Assembly: GCA_016867055.1 (NCBI GenBank)
Contig: VGKN01000077.1
Span: forward strand, 1 to 7,157
Source: Candidatus Omnitrophota bacterium
GTDB lineage: Bacteria > Omnitrophota > Koll11 > VGKN01
Reading direction: 5' to 3'
Length of the DNA stretch: 7,157 nucleotides
Shown here: positions 1 to 4,729 of the stretch, in pieces
Position numbering within the stretch: the first letter of the stretch is position 1
Layout of the letters: each line of letters opens with the position of its first letter
Translations under genes and position numbers: made by a program
Notes under the pieces: model-generated
Told to the model about the DNA's origin: nothing
Seen by the model: only the letters and a program-made list of their open reading frames with translations
Databases searched by the model: none

Positions 1-1
1 T

Positions 2-235
2 CTGGGATTTAAGCAAAGTTCAAGTGACGAAATTTTAGAGGTTAAGGGTGTTTCGGGTGGTGGAGTTCCGTATATTCTCAAAAAAGCAAATATTATTTTA
101 GACGATAAAGAACTTAAAATTCGTTTGGCCTGGGCACTAATAGAAGAGGTGCCATTACTTTTAGGCCGAATGGATATTTTTCCTAAGTTCAAAATCCTCT
201 TTGATGAGAAAGAAAAATCCATAACCTTCATATAA
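2..235 (+). CDS. Retropepsin-like aspartyl protease family protein, C-terminal fragment
   Basis: This reading frame is open from the window edge to a TAA at 233-235 and gives 77 residues; the 5' end lies outside. The visible part has a VKGVSGGGVPYIL segment, then a beta-strand-like stretch (IILDDKELKIRLAW), then EVPLLLGRMDIFPKFKILFD. The G-x-GG turn followed by a late 'LLGR-x-x-F-x-x-F-x-v-x-F-D' block is typical of the C-terminal half of small bacterial retropepsin-like (clan AA) proteins. The catalytic DTG motif would lie upstream, so activity cannot be judged. It is the only gene here on the plus strand and converges on the DUF2284 gene across 121 bp. The family call rests on motif memory only and the cellular role is unknown. 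Confidence 0.55.
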   Translation: MGFKQSSSDEILEVKGVSGGGVPYILKKANIILDDKELKIRLAWALIEEVPLLLGRMDIFPKFKILFDEKEKSITFI

Positions 236-329
236 ACCTCAAGCACCTGTTTCCTATCCGCAATGGATACCCTTCGCTATTCAACGGCTCATCCTTGTTT
301 TCTATCATAAAATTCAAGAGCTCTTAAGC

Positions 330-360
330 GGGCACTGTTAAAATTAGTGCCTGTCCCTAT
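330..360 (-). repeat. GGGACAGGCACT tag with small stem-loop
   Basis: On the minus strand the stop codon of the DUF2284 gene (TAG, 357-359) runs straight into GGGACAGGCACT and then AGTGCCC. GGCACT (331-336 on the plus strand) pairs with AGTGCC (346-351) around a 9-nt loop. There is no T-tract, so it is not a canonical terminator, although it could act as a 3' end structure between the convergent genes. It resembles the tags at 920-936, 2141-2166 and 2406-2422. The rest of the 236-356 gap holds only a 10-bp palindrome, AAGAGCTCTT at 316-325. Confidence 0.5.
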
Positions 361-887
361 TCAATAAGCACAGCGCCGAAATAGTCCGCCTTACATCTGG
401 TTGAATCCAAGGTATCAATGGTAAAGCCATTATTACGTGCAGTTGAGAAAACATCTATGCCGCAGGCCTCCATAGAGGGTCTGGCTTCCTCGCGATGTCG
501 GCATTCACCCTTTAAGTTACATTCTCTACAAAGTCTGCATGGACCAGCACCCATACCAAAGGCCTTATAATATCCGGCAAGAAATGCTTCCTTCTCTATT
601 TTTATGACCACCCTGGAAATATCCATATGAGAGCCGCTCTGGCAGTGGATAAGAATTGCCTTTTGAAAGGAATTCAGTATCCTTTGCGTCTCATCAGGCG
701 TAGGTGAATACGGTGGGCAGGTAAGGCTTTCTGCAAAACCGGAGCATCCAAACTGGCATTTGTATCTTACCCACGCTGCGGTCTTGACCGTTTTTACCTC
801 AATGATTTTACTCTCCGTAGCGCCCAACTTGACTGCCCTGTCTTTTAATTCCTCAATGGTCTTTCTGTATATAACTTTATTCCTCAT
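357..887 (-). CDS. DUF2284 family predicted metal-binding protein
   Basis: The 176-residue protein is rich in cysteine (10 Cys). An N-terminal block reads RYKCQFGCSG...TCPPYSPTP (Cys44, Cys48, Cys57). A second cluster reads PCRLCRECNLKGEC (Cys117, 120, 123, 129), followed by ACGIDVFSTARNNGF with Cys142. This pattern fits the DUF2284 / COG5423 family, described as predicted metal-binding proteins and common in anaerobes. The CxxCxxC run looks like an iron-sulfur or zinc site, but the biochemical role is not established. The start at 887 is favoured because the family N-terminus (helix, then ELGA-like, here KLGATESK) needs these residues. No ribosome binding site precedes it, and a TATAAT lies only 3 nt upstream. 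The first 16 codons and the upstream DNA are duplicated at 2062-2148. It lies downstream of fic in the same orientation. Confidence 0.82.
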   Translation of the reverse strand: MRNKVIYRKTIEELKDRAVKLGATESKIIEVKTVKTAAWVRYKCQFGCSGFAESLTCPPYSPTPDETQRILNSFQKAILIHCQSGSHMDISRVVIKIEKEAFLAGYYKAFGMGAGPCRLCRECNLKGECRHREEARPSMEACGIDVFSTARNNGFTIDTLDSTRCKADYFGAVLIE

Positions 888-925
888 AAAATTATAATCG
901 TCTGCTAATTCTATTCAAAAAATGG
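841..925 (-). repeat. Direct repeat copy A: promoter plus first codons of DUF2284 gene
   Basis: This is one of two same-orientation copies of a segment of about 85 bp; the other is 2062-2148. Positions 841-890 match 2062-2111 base for base over 50 nt, covering the codons for MRNKVIYRKTIEELKD. The next ~35 bp, which hold the promoter-like hexamers, match with one indel and a few substitutions. Similarity fades into the adjacent GGGAAGTG-type tag. Copy A is the one attached to a full-length gene, so it is probably the original; that direction is inference. Confidence 0.9.
891..918 (-). promoter_or_regulatory. Sigma70-like promoter of DUF2284 gene (copy A)
   Basis: The minus strand reads TTGAAT (913-918), a 16-bp spacer, then TATAAT (891-896). 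The -10 hexamer is a perfect consensus and the -35 matches 4 of 6. It ends only 3 nt before the ATG at 887, so normal start-site spacing would put the 5' end of the mRNA within or just past the start codon. Either the transcript is leaderless or nearly so, or translation begins further in. The same arrangement is preserved in copy B. Confidence 0.45.
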
Positions 926-936
926 GAAGTGTTCCT
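920..936. repeat. 17-bp inverted repeat, left arm (GGGAAGTG tag)
   Basis: AAATGGGAAGTGTTCCT here is the exact reverse complement of 2406-2422. The pair encloses fic and the small ORF, about 1.5 kb from end to end. The arm itself is a near-palindrome (GGGAA, GTG, TTCCT). It resembles the tags at 330-360 and 2141-2166. It lies in the 92-bp gap between the fic stop and the DUF2284 start. I found no clear target-site duplication outside the arms. Confidence 0.75.
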
Positions 937-946
937 ATCTTCTAAC

Positions 947-990
947 ATTACCCTATTCATTACCCCGTTCAAGAATTTATTACCCTATTC
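947..990. repeat. Short direct repeats ATTACCCTATTC at fic 3' end
   Basis: ATTACCCTATTC occurs at 947-958 and again at 979-990, a 32-bp period, with a partial copy ATTACCCC at 959-966. The second full copy covers the fic stop codon (980-982) and the last codons. The meaning is unknown; it could be slippage debris or a deletion junction. Confidence 0.5.
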
Positions 991-2020
991 TCCTCCATCT
1001 GGCAGATTGGCCTTTACCAAGGCAAGCGATTTTCTTCTCTCTTTGCAATTGTCTGAATACAACCCTGACCATATCTCTACTTACGCTGGGACATAATTTC
1101 TCAATATCAGAAATAGAAAATTCTCCTAATTGATTATTGACTGCCTGTCTAACAATCTCTGTCTTTGCTCCCTTGGGTGATTTAATGCAACCTGCTTTTT
1201 GTTCAAATTCCTTATAGGCGGAATTTACGGTGCCTAAAAAATAATGTAGCCACGGTGAAATGTCATGCCTTGCCTTATGCCAGTTTAAAGAGCTTTTCTG
1301 TAAGGCCTCATAATATGTCTCTTTTGACTGCTCTATTATGCGCTCAAGACTGATATATTTTCCCACTTCATAGCCGTGATGATATAACACCAGAAGCGTA
1401 AGAAGTCGCGATACCCTGCCGTTACCATCGCGAAATGGGTGGATACATAAAAAGTCCAATATAAGACAGGTAACCGCATAAAGCGCAGGATACTTCAGCT
1501 GGTCAAGACTATATCTATACGAAAGACATAGTTTTTCCATTGCCTCGGGAGTAACTTTAGCATCTACGGGCTTAAAGATTACCTCTACGGAGCCATCAGG
1601 ATTTTTTCTTATAATATCGTTATTTTTCTCTTTCCACTTGCCTGCATCGGCCGTCTCTGCATGGCTTAGACGATGTAATTCTTTTATCGTCTTGGGCGCT
1701 ATCTCCAGAGTTTTATATTTCTTATGAATCAAATCAAGAGCTTTGCGATATCCTGCTACTTCCTCTTCTGACCTGTCGCGAGGTCTGCTTCTATCTATGA
1801 TAAGAGGCCTGAGTCTTTGCTTTTCTACGGTTACGCCTTCAATACGATTTGATGACTCGGCACTTTCTATTAATGCCATTTCAACAAGGGCTTTAATAAT
1901 CTGCGGCGACTGTTTCTTATATAACTCCTGTTTACCCTTATATTCTGAGATGGAATTCATAAGCCATACGGCTCCCAAAGGTAAATTTAAATCTTTTGTT
2001 GTTTTTTTAAATGAATTCAT
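980..2020 (-). CDS. Class II Fic family AMP-transferase with C-terminal winged helix
   Basis: The predicted protein has 346 residues. The Fic core motif HPFRDGNGRVSR (residues 194-205) is complete, including catalytic His194, acidic Asp198 and Arg202/Arg205, so transfer of AMP from ATP to a target hydroxyl is plausible. The N-terminal Fic-N region carries SNRIEG (57-62), matching the inhibitory (S/T)xxxE(G/N) motif whose Glu blocks ATP gamma-phosphate placement; this makes it class II and self-inhibited. A flap-like hairpin, PDGSVEVIFKP, lies at 141-151. The C-terminus (about 300-346, FSISDIEKLCPSVSRDMVRVVFRQLQREKKI) looks like a winged helix-turn-helix. The ATG at 2020 is chosen because AGGAGAAG precedes it by 5 nt; a TTG nine codons upstream lies before that site. 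The target is unknown. It lies between two copies of a direct repeat and inside a 17-bp inverted repeat. Confidence 0.92.
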   Translation of the reverse strand: MNSFKKTTKDLNLPLGAVWLMNSISEYKGKQELYKKQSPQIIKALVEMALIESAESSNRIEGVTVEKQRLRPLIIDRSRPRDRSEEEVAGYRKALDLIHKKYKTLEIAPKTIKELHRLSHAETADAGKWKEKNNDIIRKNPDGSVEVIFKPVDAKVTPEAMEKLCLSYRYSLDQLKYPALYAVTCLILDFLCIHPFRDGNGRVSRLLTLLVLYHHGYEVGKYISLERIIEQSKETYYEALQKSSLNWHKARHDISPWLHYFLGTVNSAYKEFEQKAGCIKSPKGAKTEIVRQAVNNQLGEFSISDIEKLCPSVSRDMVRVVFRQLQREKKIACLGKGQSARWRRIG

Positions 2021-2108
2021 CGTTTCTTCTCCTCGTATTTTGTTCAAGATGTGCTATCAAATCTTTTAATTCCTCAATGGTCTTTCTGTATATAACTTTA
2101 TTCCTCAT
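2007..2108 (-). pseudogene. Truncated DUF2284 5' copy forming a 33-codon upstream ORF
   Basis: Beginning at the duplicated ATG (2106-2108), the frame encodes the same first 16 residues as the DUF2284 protein (MRNKVIYRKTIEELKD). It then diverges into LIAHLEQNTRRRNDEFI and stops at 2007-2009. It overlaps the fic start by 14 nt in another frame. The fic ribosome binding site lies inside it. It is best read as a broken remnant left by duplication or insertion, although it could act as a leader peptide coupled to fic translation. It has no clear ribosome binding site of its own. Confidence 0.55.
2026..2033 (-). promoter_or_regulatory. Ribosome binding site of fic
   Basis: AGGAGAAG on the minus strand ends 5 nt before the ATG at 2020. 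It decides the start: the in-frame TTG at 2047 lies upstream of this site and has no comparable signal. The site is outside the duplicated segment, so the fic translation signal came with fic and not with the repeat. Confidence 0.8.
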
Positions 2109-2148
2109 AAAAATTATAATCGTCTGCTAATATTATTCAAAAATATGG
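2062..2148 (-). repeat. Direct repeat copy B upstream of fic
   Basis: This second copy of the promoter-plus-start module of the DUF2284 gene has the same orientation and lies 1.22 kb from copy A. It places a promoter-like element and the first 16 DUF2284 codons just ahead of fic. Its far end also serves as the coding 3' end and stop codon of the preceding small ORF. The near-perfect match, including 50 identical bases in a row, suggests a recent event or continuing gene conversion. Confidence 0.9.
2113..2140 (-). promoter_or_regulatory. Sigma70-like promoter ahead of fic (copy B)
   Basis: TTGAAT (2135-2140), a 16-bp spacer and TATAAT (2113-2118) lie on the minus strand, in the duplicated module. 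From here a transcript would carry a leader of roughly 85 nt to the fic ATG, spanning the 33-codon remnant. The -10 overlaps the stop codon of the preceding small ORF. Function is inferred from sequence only. Confidence 0.45.
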
Positions 2149-2332
2149 TAGCTGTCCCTCTATTTTTCCTTGTAGCATTTTTATAGTCTAATATACCCTT
2201 TATTACTTCTCTCTTAGTATCATTTGGAATAACGCCCGAACTTGTATGGCTCAAATGGGTTCTATAATATTCAACTAATTCTTTTTCAGAACCCCTTAAA
2301 AGCAACTCCCTAAATTTTTCATCTTCATTCAT
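2114..2332 (-). CDS. Small hypothetical protein with repeat-derived C-terminus
   Basis: I do not recognise this 72-residue protein. It is charged and mostly helical in appearance (NEDEKFRELLLRGSEKELVE...), with no membrane segment or Cys motif. The ATG at 2332 is preferred over the one at 2341 because AGGAG (2342-2346) sits 9 nt before it and abuts the other. The last 17 residues (KNRGTATIFLNNISRRL) are encoded by the GGGACAGCTACC tag and the duplicated promoter segment. The original gene therefore was probably longer and has been cut and resealed onto repeat DNA. It lies 93 nt upstream of fic in the same direction. An antitoxin role is conceivable by position, but no (S/T)xxxE(G/N) motif is present and fic carries its own. 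Confidence 0.5.
   Translation of the reverse strand: MNEDEKFRELLLRGSEKELVEYYRTHLSHTSSGVIPNDTKREVIKGILDYKNATRKNRGTATIFLNNISRRL
2141..2166 (-). repeat. GGGACAGCTACCAT tag inside the small ORF
   Basis: The minus strand reads AATAGAGGGACAGCTACCAT followed by a T-run. It resembles the tags at 330-360 and 920-936, sharing a purine-rich GGGACA/GGAACA core, a few variable bases, then CCCAT/CCAT and T-rich DNA. It is translated as NRGTATIF in the small ORF. Such tags resemble REP-type sites that in other bacteria accompany REP-associated Y1 transposases; no transposase is in this window. Confidence 0.5.
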
Positions 2333-2405
2333 TATTATCATCTCCTTTAAGAATTAATTCTGTAATTCTGGTACATTTCTATTTTTTAAAAATTAAAGGA
2401 TTATC

Positions 2406-2422
2406 AGGAACACTTCCCATTT
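2406..2422. repeat. 17-bp inverted repeat, right arm
   Basis: AGGAACACTTCCCATTT is the exact reverse complement of 920-936. It lies in the 168-bp gap between the small ORF and the glycosyltransferase operon, 15 bp from the 30-bp palindrome. With its partner it marks the likely outer limits of the fic-bearing patch. Confidence 0.75.
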
Positions 2423-2436
2423 ATTCCTTATATAAC

Positions 2437-2466
2437 TATTCCAATATTCTTAAGAATATTGGAATA
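2437..2466. terminator. 30-bp perfect palindrome downstream of glycan operon
   Basis: Two 13-nt arms, TATTCCAATATTC and its exact complement, flank a TTAA centre. It starts 35 nt past the last stop codon of the glycosyltransferase operon, where a terminator is expected. The stem is AT-rich and not followed by a T-tract on either strand, so it is not a textbook intrinsic terminator. It could instead be a dimeric regulator's operator for the small ORF and fic, an mRNA 3' stabiliser, or a recombination scar. Confidence 0.4.
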
Positions 2467-2500
2467 TTGGGCTCTTAATTATTTCTCAATTACTTACGCA

Positions 2501-3595
2501 TTACCAATTATCACCTTGTTTCAAAATAAGAGACTTTGCTCTCTCAAATACCATTTCAGGTGATATTGTTCTAAGGCAATCTTTAGTCTTACAGTCAGGC
2601 ATTCTAAAATTTTTATAGCAAGGCCTGCAGGCTATTTCAGTCTCCAAAACTATATCTTTGTTAGTTTTTGGATATGGTCCATATACCTTACTATTCACTG
2701 GTCCAAATATGGATATGGTATTTACCTCTTGAGTTTTAGCAATATGTAAAGGCCCTCCATCATTGCATATAATAAGGTTACATCTTTTAAATAGCGCAGT
2801 TAATTGAGCTATATTTAGTTTTCCGGATGTATCAACAACCTCTCCTTTAAGAAAATCATTTATTCTTTTACAGAGATTTGCTTCGGTATCAGAGCCAAAG
2901 AGCAAAATCTTCGCCTTAAGTTTTTCTATCAGAAATTCGGAAAGCCTTTCAAAATACTCTATTGGCCAGTGTTTTAGATAGGAATTTTTGCCCCAGCTTG
3001 CACCACCACCCGGGACTATTCCAATAACCAAATCAGTGTCTTTAATATTATTCTTGATTAAAAAATCCTTTGCCCATTTTTCATTCTCCTTTGAAACATA
3101 AAGGTGTAAGTGATTATCCCTGATGGGTATTTTTAACTCTCTTAAGAGGTCCAGATAAAACTCTACTATATGTTTTCCCTCAAAGCCTTCAAGTGGTATC
3201 CTTCTTGTAAGGAACCTGCCTCTTCTTTTATAGTCAAATCCGACCCTAAGTGGTATTTTTAACAAAAATTTTCCGAAGAAACCATATTCCGGGGCATTTG
3301 ATAAATCTATAATTAAATCATATCTTCTATTTTTTAACTTCTTAAAAACAGTGGTTAACAAATCTATCTTTTTTACAAAATTAGATTTATCAAATCTACC
3401 CTTATCAAACACAATTATCTCGCATAAATCAGGATTGTGCTCAAATATCTCCCTTGTTCTTGAGCCGATTAACACATCTATCTTGCCTTGTGGAAAGTTC
3501 TCTTTTAAGGTGTGAATAATCGGGGTTGTAAAAAGAGCATCCCCTATGCCATATGGATTAACTACTAATATACTTTGAAAGTTTCTTGACAGCAT
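2501..3595 (-). CDS. Glycosyltransferase family 9, heptosyltransferase-like (GT9-4)
   Basis: The 364-residue protein probably transfers a heptose or similar sugar from an ADP-activated donor to a growing LPS core or surface glycan, on the cytoplasmic face of the inner membrane. The N-terminal domain opens with NPYGIGDALFTTPIIHTLK, with Asp19 at the position of the conserved GT9 Asp (Asp13 in E. coli WaaC). The C-terminal domain shows GIVPGGGASWGKNSYLKHWP (192-211), ICNDGGPLHIA (276-286), SIFGPVNSKVYGPYP and a Cys cluster (Cys323, 326, 335, 340). The PGGGASWGK block marks a subgroup distinct from the other three. The ATG at 3595 gives a 38-nt overlap with GT9-3. It is supported by GAGG at 3602-3605, 6 nt away, and by the need to retain the N-terminal strand. 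It is the last gene of the operon. Confidence 0.9.
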   Translation of the reverse strand: MLSRNFQSILVVNPYGIGDALFTTPIIHTLKENFPQGKIDVLIGSRTREIFEHNPDLCEIIVFDKGRFDKSNFVKKIDLLTTVFKKLKNRRYDLIIDLSNAPEYGFFGKFLLKIPLRVGFDYKRRGRFLTRRIPLEGFEGKHIVEFYLDLLRELKIPIRDNHLHLYVSKENEKWAKDFLIKNNIKDTDLVIGIVPGGGASWGKNSYLKHWPIEYFERLSEFLIEKLKAKILLFGSDTEANLCKRINDFLKGEVVDTSGKLNIAQLTALFKRCNLIICNDGGPLHIAKTQEVNTISIFGPVNSKVYGPYPKTNKDIVLETEIACRPCYKNFRMPDCKTKDCLRTISPEMVFERAKSLILKQGDNW

Positions 3596-4616
3596 CTAAG
3601 ACCTCGGATACGCTGATTTCCTTAAGGCATTTAAAACCGATATTACAATTATGGGCAAGACAGGTTTGACAACCCACCTCTTTATGGATATATATATCTT
3701 CTTTTCCCAATGGCCTCCATCTGTTTGGGCTTAAGCCCTTCTGGTTTCTGCCAAATATAGAGATAACGGGCGTTCCCACGCTAGATGCAATATGAACTGG
3801 CCCTGAATCATTTGAGATAAATATCCTTAGGTGCTTTATCAAGCATACAAGTTCTCCTAAGCTTAGTGTTCCTAACGCTACAATAGGTCTATTCTGCATA
3901 AGATTTGCCACAGCCCTGCCTATTTCTATATCAGATTTTCCTGTGACTATTACAATCTTTGCGTTAAAATCTCTTATTAGGATATCTGCAAGCTTTGCAA
4001 AGCGCTCTGTCATCCATCTCTTTGAGGGACAACTTGCACCCGGATGTATCCCAATTAAAATATCAGATTTATTAATTTTATTTGTCATAAAAAATTTTTC
4101 AATCTTTGCCTCGTTTTCTTTTCTTATCGGAACAAATAGCGTCTTAAAATTCTCATCAACTTCTATACCAATACGCCTTAATACATCTAAGTTATATTCC
4201 ATCTCATGCTTTATGCCCAGATATTTTTCATCAGGAATTTTATGGGTTAATAAAAATCCGCACTTTCTATCAAATCCCACCCTCATAGGTATACCTGCTA
4301 AGAATGTTATTATATTTACCCTGTTTGTGGGATGGAGTATCAAAACAATGTCTATTTTCTTTCTCTTTAGATAAAAAGCAAATTTGATAGAGGACCATAT
4401 ATTTTTGTGAATATTATCCTTGTCGTATGTTATGACTTCATCAAGGTAAGGATTTTCACTGACCAAATCCTTGGTTTTAGGGCTTACCATCATAGCTATA
4501 AAACTGTCCTTAAAATTTTCTCTAAGAACCCTTATTATGGGGGTTGATAAAACCACATCGCCTATTCTATCCGTCCTTATTACTAATATTTTCTTTATCT
4601 TCGTCCTATCTAACAT
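3558..4616 (-). CDS. Glycosyltransferase family 9, heptosyltransferase-like (GT9-3)
   Basis: The 352-residue GT9 protein has the usual two Rossmann-like halves. IRTDRIGDVVLSTPIIRVL carries the conserved Asp20; IGIHPGASCPSKRW (188-201) and ISNDSGPVHIASSVGTPV (267-284) form the donor-side signature. After IFG, where many relatives read FGPT, this protein reads RNQKGLSPNRWRPLG (290-304), a variant seen in a subset of GT9 proteins. Its Cys cluster is Cys316, 319, 324, 330. The expected role is addition of one heptose-like residue in LPS core or surface glycan assembly; the acceptor cannot be read from sequence. The start has only a weak ribosome binding signal, and an 89-bp CAGA-rich spacer separates it from GT9-2. 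Its 3' end overlaps GT9-4. Confidence 0.9.
   Translation of the reverse strand: MLDRTKIKKILVIRTDRIGDVVLSTPIIRVLRENFKDSFIAMMVSPKTKDLVSENPYLDEVITYDKDNIHKNIWSSIKFAFYLKRKKIDIVLILHPTNRVNIITFLAGIPMRVGFDRKCGFLLTHKIPDEKYLGIKHEMEYNLDVLRRIGIEVDENFKTLFVPIRKENEAKIEKFFMTNKINKSDILIGIHPGASCPSKRWMTERFAKLADILIRDFNAKIVIVTGKSDIEIGRAVANLMQNRPIVALGTLSLGELVCLIKHLRIFISNDSGPVHIASSVGTPVISIFGRNQKGLSPNRWRPLGKEDIYIHKEVGCQTCLAHNCNIGFKCLKEISVSEVLDAVKKLSKYISS
3602..3605 (-). promoter_or_regulatory. Ribosome binding site of GT9-4 within GT9-3
   Basis: GAGG on the minus strand lies 6 nt before the ATG at 3595, inside the coding sequence of GT9-3. It supports an unusually long 38-nt coding overlap instead of a later start in GT9-4. 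Confidence 0.6.
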
Positions 4617-4661
4617 TTAATTCGTAGTCCATATATAGTTATAAATCCTGATGTCAGATGA

Positions 4662-4729
4662 CAGATATCAGAAGACAGACGTCAGAGACCAGATTTTTTT
4701 GTTTTCTATCGTCTGTTTTCTGTATTCTG
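4662..4729. repeat. CAGA-rich spacer with imperfect inverted repeat
   Basis: CAGA-type units (CAGATATCAGAAGACAGACG at 4662-4681) face an inverted partner at 4710-4729, matching at 16 of 20 positions; the inner 13 bp match at 12. The loop contains the stop codon of GT9-2, and the right arm encodes its last residues (QNTENRR). Further CAGA-like units occupy 4651-4693. It could fold as an intercistronic hairpin that tunes expression or mRNA decay between GT9-2 and GT9-3, or it may simply be low-complexity DNA. There is no T-tract after it on the operon strand. Confidence 0.5.

Noticed and set aside
316..325. AAGAGCTCTT palindrome as an operator
   Set aside because: Ten bases of palindrome between convergent gene ends is too little to call, with no promoter nearby.
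2021..2047. TTG start adding nine residues (MNKIRGEET) to Fic
   Set aside because: The AGGAGAAG site lies between this TTG and the ATG at 2020, at ideal spacing for the ATG only.
1743..2069. Plus-strand open frame opposite fic
   Set aside because: It lies antisense to a gene with clear domains, has no recognisable motifs and reads as a shadow. The same holds for plus-strand frames at 3943-4374, 4842-5105, 5448-5684 and 5894-6304 opposite the GT9 genes.
2114..2332. Small ORF as a Fic antitoxin
   Set aside because: It lacks an (S/T)xxxE(G/N) motif, and the Fic protein already carries its own inhibitory motif. The C-terminus is repeat-derived, so a truncated unrelated gene is more likely.
920..2422. 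Complete insertion sequence or transposon
   Set aside because: No transposase or recombinase is encoded between the inverted repeats, and the bases outside the arms show no convincing target-site duplication.
4651..4729. CRISPR array or tandem repeat locus
   Set aside because: The CAGA units are short, irregular and without spacers of even length; there are no cas genes.
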